DNA from: Antarctobacter albus
GTDB taxonomy: Bacteria > Pseudomonadota > Alphaproteobacteria > Rhodobacterales > Rhodobacteraceae
Assembly (NCBI RefSeq): GCF_900101505.1
Contig: NZ_FMZI01000005.1
Location: 186,001 to 250,000 of the forward strand
DNA: 64,000 nt
Direction: 5' to 3'
Shown here: one piece after another, positions 36,654 to 45,732 of the stretch
Position numbering within the stretch: position 1 is the first letter of the stretch
How the letters are laid out: each line of letters begins with the position of its first letter
The notes under the pieces: model-generated
The model's input: the letters and a program-made list of their open reading frames with translations, nothing else
What the model was told of the DNA's origin: nothing
Databases searched by the model: none
Position numbers and translations under genes: made by a program

Positions 36654-36732
36654 CTTCTTCTTGGTCCAAATACCCCCGGGGTGAATTGGTCCCGGACCTG
36701 GTCCGGGATCAAGAGGGGCAGCGCCCCTCCTT
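36654..36732. repeat. Dispersed intergenic repeat, copy 3 (diverged)
   Basis: CTTCTTCTTGGTCCAAATAC followed by CCCCGGGG and two hairpins (GGTCCCGGACC-type and AGGGGCAGCGCCCCT). Same layout as the copies at 22358 and 51569. It lies between the SgcJ-like gene and lysC and may terminate the former. Confidence 0.5.
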
Positions 36733-36815
36733 CGCCCCCCAACCCTGCGGCCAATGCGCCCTTGCGCGCGGCCTCAACGCGGCGTAAACGCCCTGCGATC
36801 TGAAGGGGGACCTCC

Positions 36816-38054
36816 ATGTCCGTGCTCGTGATGAAATTCGGCGGCACTTCCGTCGCCACGCTGGACCGCATCCGCCGCGCCGCCAAGCGCGTCGGCGTCG
36901 AGGTCGCCAAGGGCCATGACGTGATCGTCATCGTCTCGGCCATGTCCGGCGAGACCAACAAGCTGGTGGGCCTGGTCGAGGACACCTCGCCGCTGTTCGA
37001 CGCGCGTGAATACGATGCCGTCGTGTCCTCGGGCGAGAATGTCACCGCCGGGCTGATGGCGCTGACATTGCAGGAAATGGATATTCCCGCCCGCAGCTGG
37101 CAGGGCTGGCAGGTGCCGGTGAAAACCACCTCGGCCCATGCCTCCGCCCGGATCGAGGACATTCCCCCGGCCAATATCACCGCGAAATTCGCCGAGGGCA
37201 TGAAGGTCGCCGTCGTGGCCGGTTTCCAGGGCATCTCGCCCGAGGGCCGTATCACCACGCTGGGCCGGGGCGGTTCGGACACCACCGCCGTGGCCTTTGC
37301 CGCCGCCTTCGGCGCGGTGCGCTGTGACATCTACACCGACGTGGACGGGGTCTATACCACCGATCCGCGGATCTGCGAAAAGGCGCGCAAGCTGGACCGC
37401 ATCGCCTTCGAGGAAATGCTGGAAATGGCCAGCCTCGGCGCCAAGGTACTGCAAACGCGCTCTGTCGAGCTGGCGATGCGCTACAAGGTGCCGCTGCGGG
37501 TACTGTCGAGCTTCGAGGAAATGGACGACGCGGCGGGAACGCTGGTCTGCGACGAGGAAGAGATCATGGAAAGCAATATCGTGGCCGGTGTGGCCCACTC
37601 CCGCGACGAAGCCAAGATGACCCTGGTCTCGGTCGCCGACCGACCCGGCATCGCCGCCGCGATCTTCACCCCCCTGGCCGAGGCCGGGGTCAACGTGGAC
37701 ATGATCGTGCAGAACATCTCGGAAGATGGCCGCACCGACATGACCTTCTCCTGCCCCACCAACCAGGTGGCGCGCGCCGAGAAGGCGATGGAAGACGCCA
37801 AGGCCAAGGGCGAGATCAACTTTCACGGCATCGTCGCCGATACCAACGTGGCCAAGGTTTCGGTCGTGGGGATCGGCATGCGCTCGGCCGCCGGCGTCGC
37901 GGCCAAGTTCTTCCGCGTGCTGGCCGACGAAGGCATCAACATCCAGGTCATCACCACGTCGGAGATCAAGATTTCCGTCCTGATCGAACGCAAGTACATG
38001 GAACTGGCCGTGCAGGCGCTGCACGATGCCTTCGAACTGGACAAGGCAAGCTGA
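36816..38054 (+). CDS. lysC: Aspartate kinase
   Basis: 412 aa. It phosphorylates aspartate at the entry to lysine, threonine and methionine synthesis. N-terminal KFGGTSVA is the kinase motif; RGGSDTTAVAFAAAF is in the substrate site. Two ACT domains follow (about 265-340 and 345-412), as in feedback-regulated kinases. GGGGGACCTCC precedes the ATG. Confidence 0.97.
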   Translation: MSVLVMKFGGTSVATLDRIRRAAKRVGVEVAKGHDVIVIVSAMSGETNKLVGLVEDTSPLFDAREYDAVVSSGENVTAGLMALTLQEMDIPARSWQGWQVPVKTTSAHASARIEDIPPANITAKFAEGMKVAVVAGFQGISPEGRITTLGRGGSDTTAVAFAAAFGAVRCDIYTDVDGVYTTDPRICEKARKLDRIAFEEMLEMASLGAKVLQTRSVELAMRYKVPLRVLSSFEEMDDAAGTLVCDEEEIMESNIVAGVAHSRDEAKMTLVSVADRPGIAAAIFTPLAEAGVNVDMIVQNISEDGRTDMTFSCPTNQVARAEKAMEDAKAKGEINFHGIVADTNVAKVSVVGIGMRSAAGVAAKFFRVLADEGINIQVITTSEIKISVLIERKYMELAVQALHDAFELDKAS

Positions 38055-38270
38055 ACCCGGCGCCCCCAAGGCCCTGGACGGGTCTTGAGGGCACACTCCG
38101 GGCGCGGCCCGCGCCCACGCCGATTGAGTGTTTTCTCATCAAGTTGGCGCCACTCGTCACACGCATAGCGGGTATATTCTCGCCCCGTCCGCGAAAAGCG
38201 GTTTCCAATGGGGCGCGCAATGCTCTATTGCTCCGGATCGCATCCACCGGAGAGGCGCGGGAAGACATCC

Positions 38271-40511
38271 ATGCCGACAAATACCGAATCGGAAAGCCGC
38301 AAGCTGCTTGGCCGGCTTCGCGACACGATGGCAGAGGATGCCGCCGGGCAGGCGCGCCTGGACAAGATCACCCATCTGACCGCCGACAGCATGGGGACAG
38401 AGGTCTGCTCGATCTACCTGTTTCGCGACAATGAAACGCTGGAGCTCTGCGCCACCCAGGGCCTCAAGGCCGAGGCGGTGCACCAGACCCGCATGAAACT
38501 GGGCGAGGGCCTGGTGGGCCGCGTCGCCGCCACCGGCAAGACGATCAATGCCGCAGACGCGCCTTCGGCCCGCGGCTTCCGCTACATGCCGGAAACCGGG
38601 GAAGAGATCTATTCCAGTTTCCTCGGCGTGCCGATCCAGCGCCTCGGCTCCAAGCTGGGCGTGCTGGTCGTTCAGTCCAAGCAGGCGCGCGAATTCACCT
38701 CGGACGAGGTCTACGCACTCGAGGTCGTGGCGATGGTCCTGGCCGAGATGACGGAACTGGGCGCCTTCGTCGGCGAGGGCGCGGCGCTCAAGGCGCGCCA
38801 CACCCAGTCGCTGCTGTTCCGCGGCGGCACCGGTCAGGAAGGCAGCGCGATGGGCAATGCCTGGCTGCACGAACCGCGCGTGGTCGTCACCAACCCGGTG
38901 GCCGACGACCCCGACACCGAACTGCAGCGCCTGCATGACGCGGTGGACCAGCTGCGTGTCTCGGTGGACGAGATGCTGGCCGGCGCCGGCGGCGAAGGCG
39001 AGCACGCCCAGGTGCTCGAAGCCTACCGCATGTTCGCCAATTCCAAGGGTTGGATGCGCCGCATGGAAGAGGACATCGCCCGCGGCCTTTCGGCCGAGGC
39101 GGCGGTGGAAAAGGAACAGTCCACGGCCCGCGCCCGCATGGCGCAGGTCAACGACACCTACCTGCGCGACCGTCTGCACGATCTCGACGACCTGTCGAAC
39201 CGCCTGCTGCGCATCCTCACCGGCCAGGGCGCCCAGACCGGCGCCGAGCTGCCCGACAACCCGATCCTGATCGCCCGCAACATCGGCCCCGGCGAACTGC
39301 TGGAATACAACCGCAAGCTCAAGGGCGTGGTGCTGGAAGAAGGCTCTGTCGGCAGCCATGCCGCCATCGTCGCCCGCGCGCTGGCAATCCCGCTGGTGAT
39401 CCATGTCGACCGCATCACCAACGAGGCCCTGAACGGCGACCAGATCCTTGTCGACGGCGACCAGGGCATCGTGCACCTGCGCCCCGACGACACCGTGGTC
39501 AGCGCCTTCCGCGACAAGATGGCGATGCAGGCCAAGGCCCAGGAACGCTATTCCTCGATCCGCGACACCGATTGCGTCTCTGCCGACGGGGTGCGCGTGC
39601 ACCTGCACATGAACGCCGGGCTGATGGCCGACCTGCCTTCGCTCGAAGGCTCTGGCGCCGAGGGTGTGGGCCTGTTCCGCACCGAGCTGCAGTTCCTCGT
39701 CCGCAACAAGATGCCCAAGCGCACCGAGCTGGTCGAGATCTACGCCCAAGTGCTGGATGCCGCGCAGGGCAAGCGCGTGATCTTCCGCACCCTCGACATC
39801 GGCTCGGACAAGGTGCTGCCCTACATGAAATCGCTGGACGAGCCCAACCCGGCGCTTGGCTGGCGGGCGATCCGGGTGGCGCTGGACCGTCCCGGCGTGA
39901 TGCGGATGCAGCTTCAGGCGCTGGTGCGCGCTGCCAATGGCCGCCCGCTGACGATCATGTTTCCCTTTATCGCCCAGTACGAGGAATACGCCCGCGCCCG
40001 CGACGAGGTGGACAAGGTGCTGGCCCGCGAACGTCGCCTGGGTCACCCGGTGCCAGAGCCCATGGAGGTGGGCGCCATGCTGGAAACGCCCAGCCTCGCC
40101 TATGCCTCGCGCCGTTTCTTCGAAGAGGTGGAATTTCTCTCCATCGGCGGCAACGACCTCAAGCAGTTCTTCTTTGCCGCCGACCGCGAAAACGAGTTGG
40201 TCCGCCGCCGCTACGACACGCTCAACATCTCCTTCCTCAGTTTCATCGAGAACATAGTCGAACGCTGCGAAAGCACCGGCACACCGCTGAGTTTCTGCGG
40301 CGAGGATGCCGGCCGCCCGATCGAAGCGCTGGTGCTGGCCGCCATCGGGCTGCGCTCGCTCTCGATGCGGCCCGCCTCGGTCGGACCGGTGAAATCGCTC
40401 TTGATGCGCTATTCGCTGAAAGAGGTGCGCGACGTGATCGAGGAATCCAAGATGCGCGGTGAACAATCGGTACGGCAGGCCGTCATGGAGTACCTGCGCG
40501 ACAATTCCTGA
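38271..40511 (+). CDS. ptsP: Phosphoenolpyruvate-protein phosphotransferase PtsP (EI-Ntr)
   Basis: 746 aa from ATG 38271; an upstream in-frame ATG at 38208 is unlikely. An N-terminal GAF domain (about 15-160), a PEP-utilising swivel with the phospho-histidine in VGSHAAIVARALAIP, and a C-terminal PEP-binding TIM barrel (FRTELQFLV, FCGEDAGRPIEAL). It feeds phosphate to NPr and EIIA-Ntr, linking nitrogen and redox status to regulation. A large antisense frame over it is an artefact. Confidence 0.96.
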   Translation: MPTNTESESRKLLGRLRDTMAEDAAGQARLDKITHLTADSMGTEVCSIYLFRDNETLELCATQGLKAEAVHQTRMKLGEGLVGRVAATGKTINAADAPSARGFRYMPETGEEIYSSFLGVPIQRLGSKLGVLVVQSKQAREFTSDEVYALEVVAMVLAEMTELGAFVGEGAALKARHTQSLLFRGGTGQEGSAMGNAWLHEPRVVVTNPVADDPDTELQRLHDAVDQLRVSVDEMLAGAGGEGEHAQVLEAYRMFANSKGWMRRMEEDIARGLSAEAAVEKEQSTARARMAQVNDTYLRDRLHDLDDLSNRLLRILTGQGAQTGAELPDNPILIARNIGPGELLEYNRKLKGVVLEEGSVGSHAAIVARALAIPLVIHVDRITNEALNGDQILVDGDQGIVHLRPDDTVVSAFRDKMAMQAKAQERYSSIRDTDCVSADGVRVHLHMNAGLMADLPSLEGSGAEGVGLFRTELQFLVRNKMPKRTELVEIYAQVLDAAQGKRVIFRTLDIGSDKVLPYMKSLDEPNPALGWRAIRVALDRPGVMRMQLQALVRAANGRPLTIMFPFIAQYEEYARARDEVDKVLARERRLGHPVPEPMEVGAMLETPSLAYASRRFFEEVEFLSIGGNDLKQFFFAADRENELVRRRYDTLNISFLSFIENIVERCESTGTPLSFCGEDAGRPIEALVLAAIGLRSLSMRPASVGPVKSLLMRYSLKEVRDVIEESKMRGEQSVRQAVMEYLRDNS

Positions 40512-40604
40512 TCGCGGCGCCTCACGCCAAGTTGCCCTGCACCGCCTTGACAGGTGCCGCCCCTGCTTCAACTCTGCCCCGACACGACAGACTTGGGGAC
40601 AGAC

Positions 40605-41039
40605 ATGCACAAACCGATCCTGACCGGCCTTTTCATCCTGGCCGGGGCCGCCGCCCTTGCCCATTCCGGGGTTCAGAACCAGGCCGTTCTGGCGCGCATG
40701 GAGGCGATGAAATCCATCGGCGACGCGATGAAGGTGCTGGGCCGCATGGCCAAGGGACAGGCGAGTTTCGACGCCAGCGCCGCGCAAGACGCCGCCGCGG
40801 GCATCGCGCGCCATTCCGCGGACACCCCTGCGCTGTTCACCGCCCGGGAAACCGACCCGAAGTCCGAGGCCAAACCCGCGATCTGGACCGATTTCGCCGA
40901 TTTCACGGCCAAGGCCCGGGCGCTGGAAACCGCCGCCCTGGACGTGTCGAAATCGCTCACGTCGCCGGACGACCTGGTGCCTGCCGTGCAACGGCTGGGC
41001 CAGGCCTGCAAATCCTGCCACAGCCTCTACCGGGAATGA
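40605..41039 (+). CDS. Cytochrome c'-like periplasmic heme protein
   Basis: 144 aa. A signal peptide (LFILAGAAALAHS), then a four-helix-bundle-like chain ending in the heme motif CKSCH (135-139) near the C-terminus, as in cytochromes c' and c-556. Its stop overlaps the multicopper oxidase start by 4 nt, so electron transfer between them is a natural hypothesis. Confidence 0.88.
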   Translation: MHKPILTGLFILAGAAALAHSGVQNQAVLARMEAMKSIGDAMKVLGRMAKGQASFDASAAQDAAAGIARHSADTPALFTARETDPKSEAKPAIWTDFADFTAKARALETAALDVSKSLTSPDDLVPAVQRLGQACKSCHSLYRE

Positions 41040-42340
41040 CCATGTCGCTGAACCGCCGCCAGTTCCTTGCCTCGACGCTTGCCGTCACGGCCCTGCCCCG
41101 CTTGGCCCTGGCTGCCCCGCACCCGCTGCGGGCCGAACCCGTGGTCTCGCAGATCCTCGATGCCGGAGAGGGGCAGACGGCGGGCTTTGGCTTCAACGGC
41201 TCGACCCCCGGTCCGGAACTGCGCCTGCGCGCGGGTGAGCGCCTTTCGGTCGCCTTTGAAAACAATCTGCCCGATCCCACCGCCGTGCACTGGCACGGCA
41301 TCCGCATTGCCAACGCGATGGACGGCGTGCCCGGCCTGACGCAGGAGGCGGTCGCTCCCGGCGGCACGTTCGACTATGATTTCGTCGCGCCGGACGCGGG
41401 CACCTACTGGTTTCACTCGCATCACCAGAGCTGGGAACAGGTGGCGCGCGGTCTCTACGGCCCGCTCATCGTCGAAGAGGCCACGCCCCCGGATGTCGAC
41501 CACGACATCACCGTGATCCTCGACGACTGGCGGCTGGAGCCTTCCGGCAAGATGGCGGGCGATTTCGGCAACATGCATGATTTCGCCCATGCCGGCCGGC
41601 TGGGCAATTTCGCCAAGGCGATCCTCCCGGAGATCACGGTGAACCGGGGCCAGCGCCTGCGCCTGCGCATCATCAACACCGCCACCGCGCGGGTCTTTCC
41701 GCTGGCGCTCGACGGGATCGCGGGACGTGTCGTGGCGCTGGATGGCCGCCCCCTGCCGGAACCGCGCGGCCTGTCCCAGGTCTCGCTTTCCCCCGCGCAA
41801 CGGATCGACGTGATCGGGGACGTGACCGACACGGTCCGCTTTCTCTTTCCCACCCCGGAAGAGGCCTTTGTCATGGGCACGCTGGAACCCGGCCAGGACC
41901 CGGTGACGCCGCGCGAGGCACCCGTTGCCGCCCTGCCCGACAGCCCCCGCCCGACACCCTCGGACAATCCCCGCGCCCTGACCCTGCGGATGCAGGGCGG
42001 CGCGATGGGCGGGCAGCACGCGGGCGATGACATCTGGTCCTTCAACGGCGTCTCGGGCCTGCCCGACAGCCCCTGGGCCAGCTTCGACCGGGGGGAGACC
42101 GCGCGCCTGCGCCTCGTCAACGACACCGCCTTTCCGCATGGCATCCACCTGCACGGCCACCATTTCCACGAGGTGAACGAGGACGGCAGCCCCGGCGACC
42201 TGCGCGACACTACCCTGCTGATGCGGGGCGAGACGCGCGAAATCCTCGTGGTCTTCGACAATCCGGGCAAGTGGCTCCTGCATTGTCACATGCTGGGGCA
42301 TCAGGCCTCGGGCATGAAAACCTGGGTCGAGGTGGCGTGA
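41036..42340 (+). CDS. Tat-exported multicopper oxidase
   Basis: 434 aa. Twin-arginine signal (NRRQFLASTLAVTALP) for folded export. Copper ligands: HWHG at about 85-88, HSHH at about 127-130, HGIHLHGHHFH and HCHMLGHQASGM near the C-terminus, giving type 1, 2 and 3 sites. Three cupredoxin domains. Flanked by two c-type cytochrome genes with overlapping stops, which suggests electrons may enter via cytochromes. Substrate (Cu+, phenolics or other) unknown. Confidence 0.92.
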   Translation: MTMSLNRRQFLASTLAVTALPRLALAAPHPLRAEPVVSQILDAGEGQTAGFGFNGSTPGPELRLRAGERLSVAFENNLPDPTAVHWHGIRIANAMDGVPGLTQEAVAPGGTFDYDFVAPDAGTYWFHSHHQSWEQVARGLYGPLIVEEATPPDVDHDITVILDDWRLEPSGKMAGDFGNMHDFAHAGRLGNFAKAILPEITVNRGQRLRLRIINTATARVFPLALDGIAGRVVALDGRPLPEPRGLSQVSLSPAQRIDVIGDVTDTVRFLFPTPEEAFVMGTLEPGQDPVTPREAPVAALPDSPRPTPSDNPRALTLRMQGGAMGGQHAGDDIWSFNGVSGLPDSPWASFDRGETARLRLVNDTAFPHGIHLHGHHFHEVNEDGSPGDLRDTTLLMRGETREILVVFDNPGKWLLHCHMLGHQASGMKTWVEVA

Positions 42341-42765
42341 TGCGCGCGATTCTGGCCTTTGTCCTCTTGCCCCTGCCCGCCCTCGCGGCACATGAACTCG
42401 ACGGGCGCGACATTGACGCCGGGCGGGCGATCTATGCCGAAAATTGTGCAAGCTGCCACGGAGTCAACCTGCAGGGCCAGCCCGACTGGCAGACCCCGGA
42501 CGATCAGGGCATCTACCCCGCCCCGCCGCATGACGAGACCGGTCACACCTGGCACCATGCCAACGCCGATCTCTTCGATTACACGAAACGCGGCGGACAG
42601 GCGGTTGTGACAGACCTCGGGCTCAAGAATTTCACCAGCGGCATGCCCAGTTTCGCCGACACGCTTTCGGACGAGGAAATCTGGCAGGTGCTGGCCTATA
42701 TCCGCTCGACCTGGCCGGACCGCATCCGCGAGATCCACGCCGGCCGCAATCCGCCGCACGACTGA
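42340..42765 (+). CDS. Class I cytochrome c
   Basis: 141 aa with signal peptide (ILAFVLLPLPALAA). Heme motif CASCH at 36-40 and a likely axial methionine in SGMPSF near 102. The ATG overlaps the multicopper oxidase stop (TGATG). Third gene of the redox operon. Confidence 0.92.
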   Translation: MRAILAFVLLPLPALAAHELDGRDIDAGRAIYAENCASCHGVNLQGQPDWQTPDDQGIYPAPPHDETGHTWHHANADLFDYTKRGGQAVVTDLGLKNFTSGMPSFADTLSDEEIWQVLAYIRSTWPDRIREIHAGRNPPHD

Positions 42766-42795
42766 CCGGGACGCCCGTCCAGGCAACAGCCCATG

Positions 42796-42833
42796 AAAAA
42801 ACCCGGTCACAGCCTTCGGCATGTGACCGGGTT
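42796..42833 (-). terminator. Strong terminator for the minus strand
   Basis: 12-bp arms AACCCGGTCACA (42800-42811) and TGTGACCGGGTT (42822-42833), followed on the minus strand by TTTTTT (42796-42801). It lies about 190 bases below the EcsC-like gene and would end whatever is transcribed through the structured interval. Confidence 0.88.
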
Positions 42834-43006
42834 CCAGGACTGTCTACACGAGTTCGCCCCTACCGTTCTGGCCAGAGCGCCGCCCGCGCATTCTGCGCGG
42901 ATGGAGACCCTATCCCCTGTGCTTTTGGCGCGGCCTTCGGCGAAGCCGGGCCTTTCGTGGGACGGGCGCTTCGTTCCGGGGCTTTCCGCCCCGGTACGAC
43001 TCACAT
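42834..43006 (-). ncRNA. Candidate structured small RNA or long 3' UTR
   Basis: No ORF of substance, yet dense self-complementarity on the minus strand. There is a hairpin CCGGGGC/GCCCCGG, a long-range stem GGCCGCGCC with GGCGC-TCT-GGCC, and a hairpin CCGCGCA/TGCGCGG inside it. The perfect terminator at 42800 follows. Length (about 170-200 nt) is in the range of 6S-type RNAs, but I do not recognise a family. Confidence 0.4.
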
Positions 43007-43041
43007 ACCGCGGTTAAGCCTAATTCCGCGTTAACCGCGGT
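43007..43041. repeat. Inverted repeat across the EcsC stop codon
   Basis: Perfect arms ACCGCGGTTAA (43007-43017) and TTAACCGCGGT (43031-43041) with a 13-base loop that contains the stop codon. It could be a processing or attenuation hairpin preceding the structured interval. Confidence 0.65.
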
Positions 43042-43784
43042 TCCGCCATCTGGGCTTTCAGCTCGGCCACCAGTTCGTCCCGCGGCAGGCCGGATCGCTC
43101 GGACAGGGCCAGCAGGCCGAAATGCACATGCGCCATCTGCTGGTAGTAACTGGTATAGGCGTAATTCGTCGCCGCCCCCGCCACGGCCCCCAGTACCGGC
43201 ACCGTCTGCGCCGCCAGTTTCTGGCCCATCGCGACAGAGAGTTTCGGCGCGATCCGGGCAATCAGACTGTGCACCGCCGCGCCCGTAACCGTCACCCGTG
43301 CCGCGAGAAAGCCCATATCGGCGCCGTCGTCCGCTTCCAGCGGTCCCGCCACGGCAAAGACCGTCAGGCATTCCCGCGCCACTGCCGGGTCATCGGGATC
43401 GAACCCGTATTCCGCCGCAATCCCCTGGATCGCCCGCAACAGTACCGTCACCGTGACCGGCAATTCCGCCAGCGCCGTGGGCAAGCCGCCCGATCCGCCC
43501 GCAGCCCCCATCGCCGTGGCCAGCGCCGTGTTCAGCCAGCCCTTCTGGTCCGGCACCACGCCGCGCGACTGCTGCGCCGCCTGAAGGGCGACGGTCAGCG
43601 CCCGCCGAGTCCCCTCTTCCAGCCGGTCCTTGGCATGGTCGGGCAGTCGTTCCAGCAGATTGCCCGCCTGTCCGCCGATCAGCGACAACACCTGCATTCC
43701 GATCGACCCGGCCTCGTGATAACGTTTGGCCAGGGCGGCAATTTCCGCCTTGTGGTGCAGTACCGGCAATGTCGTGTCAGTCAC
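43020..43784 (-). CDS. EcsC family protein
   Basis: 254 aa from GTG 43784, with GAGGAGG eight bases upstream; the ATG at 43838 lacks an SD. EcsC-like pattern with amphipathic glycine/alanine segments (TALATAMGAAGGSGGLPTAL and AAQTVPVLGAVAGAATNYAY) and a conserved VTVLLRAIQGIAAEYGFDPD. Function in Gram-negatives unknown, probably membrane-associated. Its stop codon lies within an 11-bp inverted repeat (43007-43041). Confidence 0.85.
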   Translation of the reverse strand: MTDTTLPVLHHKAEIAALAKRYHEAGSIGMQVLSLIGGQAGNLLERLPDHAKDRLEEGTRRALTVALQAAQQSRGVVPDQKGWLNTALATAMGAAGGSGGLPTALAELPVTVTVLLRAIQGIAAEYGFDPDDPAVARECLTVFAVAGPLEADDGADMGFLAARVTVTGAAVHSLIARIAPKLSVAMGQKLAAQTVPVLGAVAGAATNYAYTSYYQQMAHVHFGLLALSERSGLPRDELVAELKAQMAEPRLTRN

Positions 43785-43834
43785 GTCTGGGCCCTCCTCG
43801 ATCCTCACAAAGATGGGATCTGAGCGGCCCGCGA

Positions 43835-44320
43835 TCAAGCCGCGCGCGTCACCGGACCCGTGACACCGGCCCAGGCACCGGGCACCAGCTCCAGCCCCAG
43901 CACCCGGTCCGGGTTGGTCGGCGGCGGCATCTCGACCCCTTCAAGACGCTGGAAACCGAAGCGGGCGTAATACGGCGCATCCCCCACCAGCAGCACCCGC
44001 GCAAAGCCCTGTTCCTCTGCCCGCGCCACCGTGTCCCGGATCAGCGCCGCGCCCAGCCCCTCGCCCTGGGCGATGGGGTGCACCGCGACCGGCCCCAGGA
44101 GAAGCGCGTCGTGATCGCCCACGCGCACCGGCCAATAGCGAATCGCCCCGCCGATGGTCCCGTTCTCGTCCCGGGCCACCCGGCACAGGGGCGCCACAGG
44201 CGCCACATCCTCGCGCAGGCGGTAGGACGACAGCGCCGTGCGTCCCGGCGCAAAGGCCAGGTCGAAGAGGGCCTCGACCTCCCACCAGTCATCCGCTGTT
44301 TCCTGTGCAAGCGTGAACAC
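43835..44320 (-). CDS. GNAT family N-acetyltransferase (YhbS-like)
   Basis: 161 aa from GTG 44320; a TTG at 44356 is the upstream alternative. Acetyl-CoA motif GPVAVHPIAQGEGLGAALI (about 82-100), followed by GDAPYYARFGFQR, matching the YhbS type. Substrate unknown. Confidence 0.85.
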   Translation of the reverse strand: MFTLAQETADDWWEVEALFDLAFAPGRTALSSYRLREDVAPVAPLCRVARDENGTIGGAIRYWPVRVGDHDALLLGPVAVHPIAQGEGLGAALIRDTVARAEEQGFARVLLVGDAPYYARFGFQRLEGVEMPPPTNPDRVLGLELVPGAWAGVTGPVTRAA

Positions 44321-44403
44321 CAGTCCTGCCCCCTGCCCCCGTGCATTCCGGCGCAAGGCCGCGTATCACGCGACAAACTCACGCGCAAACAGGAGCGACA
44401 CCC

Positions 44404-45009
44404 TTGTTCTATCGTCCCGAGGACGGCCACGGCCTGCCGCACAACCCGTTCAACGCCATCGTGACACCCCGCCCCATCGGCTGGATTTCGACCCGGGGGG
44501 CCGACGGGCACGACAATCTGGCCCCCTATTCCTTTTTCAACGCGGTCGCCTATGTCCCGCCGCAGGTCATGTTCGCCTCGACCTCGGCCAAGGAGGACCG
44601 CGGCGACACCAAGGACAGCGTCGCCCAGATCCGCGACACCGGCGTCTTCTGCGTCAACATCGTGGAATACGAGATGCGCGACGCGATGAACGCCACCTCC
44701 GCCTTCTTCGGCAAGGAGGTCGACGAATTCGCCGAGGCGGGCCTCGAGAAAGCGGAATGCGAGACCATCGCCTGTGCGCGCGTGGCCGCGGCCCCCGCCA
44801 ACCTGGAATGCAAGCTGACGCAGATCGTGCAACTGCCCGGCAAGTCGAATTTCGCCGTCTTCGGAGAGGTGACAGGCGTGCATATCCGCGACAATTGCCT
44901 GGTCGACGGCATCTTCGACGTGCTGACCTTCAACCCGCTCAGCCGCATGGGCTATCGCGACTACACCGTCGTGCGCGAGAAATTTCCGCTGAAGCGCCCG
45001 GGAGAGTGA
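44404..45009 (+). CDS. Flavin reductase family protein (FMN-binding)
   Basis: 201 aa starting at TTG 44404, with AGGAG upstream, giving the family-typical MFYRPEDGHGLPHNPFNAIV. FMN-binding split-barrel motifs: TPRPIGWISTRG, LAPYSFFNAVAYVPPQVMF and TGVFCVNIV. It may reduce flavin or bind FMN as a flavoprotein; the partner is unknown. Confidence 0.88.
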   Translation: MFYRPEDGHGLPHNPFNAIVTPRPIGWISTRGADGHDNLAPYSFFNAVAYVPPQVMFASTSAKEDRGDTKDSVAQIRDTGVFCVNIVEYEMRDAMNATSAFFGKEVDEFAEAGLEKAECETIACARVAAAPANLECKLTQIVQLPGKSNFAVFGEVTGVHIRDNCLVDGIFDVLTFNPLSRMGYRDYTVVREKFPLKRPGE

Positions 45010-45088
45010 CGACGCAGCGCCACGCTGACGCCCTGTAGAGCGGCTTCGGACAACGGGCGACAGCGCCGGGCGATCAACGGCTGTATAC

Positions 45089-45176
45089 GGGGAGCGGACT
45101 GTTCAACGTAATGTCCGCTCCCCGACATCGGTCATCCGCCTGAGGTGCGGCGAAAGCTGGCTAAGAGCCCAGCTTT
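45089..45176. repeat. Two hairpins before the DUF3592 gene
   Basis: GGGGAGCGGAC (45089-45099) pairs with GTCCGCTCCCC (45113-45123); AAAGCTGG (45153-45160) pairs with CCAGCTTT (45169-45176). Both may be terminators. They mark the left side of a lower-GC stretch. Confidence 0.6.
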
Positions 45177-45225
45177 CCAAAATTAGGCAACGCATCTAAT
45201 GTCGGGTCTCGGGAGTGGAGGCATG

Positions 45226-45732
45226 ATGAACATTTTAGCGAGGTTTTGGGATTTGCTACGTGTCGCATTCTTAGAAGGCATGTTGCATCGGACTGAAGAT
45301 GGTCAAAGGTTGGGCGTCTTCTCGAGAAGAGGCTCGGGGGCCAACCTAATGTTTGTGGGAATAACCGGTTGCATGGTTGGGTTGGTTTGGATCGTTCAAA
45401 GAGCACATTTTGAGTTAGACGCGCTCACTGCAACTTCAGAAGTTTTGGAGGTGCAGGAGGGCGAAACATCGGATGGTGATGCAGTCTATCAACTGACGCT
45501 TAAATGGACACACGAAAATGGAACCACCCACGTCACGACCCCTCGCGTCAGGGCCAGCTACTACAATGTGCCGGTCGGAACTGAGTTGGATATCAAGTAC
45601 GACCCCGATGACCCCAAGGACGTTCGTGTCGAAACTCAAGATGGGCCTTGGTATTTCCCTCGGCGGATCCTGATCGGAAGCTTGATGAGTTTTGTTATGG
45701 GACGATTGTTGAGGGGGAATCCAGAAGCTTGA
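45226..45732 (+). CDS. DUF3592 domain membrane protein, lower GC
   Basis: 168 aa from ATG 45226 (5 nt from GGAG); ATG 45223 and 45199 are alternatives. Two membrane segments (LMFVGITGCMVGLVWIV near 42-58 and ILIGSLMSFVMGRLL near the C-terminus) flank a DUF3592-like beta domain (VYQLTLKWTHENGTTHVTTP, then VPVGTELDIKYDPDDPKDVR). Base composition and codons (TTA, TTG, AGA) differ from the neighbours, suggesting horizontal acquisition. Function unknown. Confidence 0.75.
   Translation: MNILARFWDLLRVAFLEGMLHRTEDGQRLGVFSRRGSGANLMFVGITGCMVGLVWIVQRAHFELDALTATSEVLEVQEGETSDGDAVYQLTLKWTHENGTTHVTTPRVRASYYNVPVGTELDIKYDPDDPKDVRVETQDGPWYFPRRILIGSLMSFVMGRLLRGNPEA

Noticed and set aside
38157-41021. A 954-codon open frame antisense to ptsP and the cytochrome c' gene
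   Set aside because: High-GC codon bias opens the opposite frame; the sense strand encodes clear PtsP domains and the antisense product has no recognisable motif and His/Arg-rich shadow composition.
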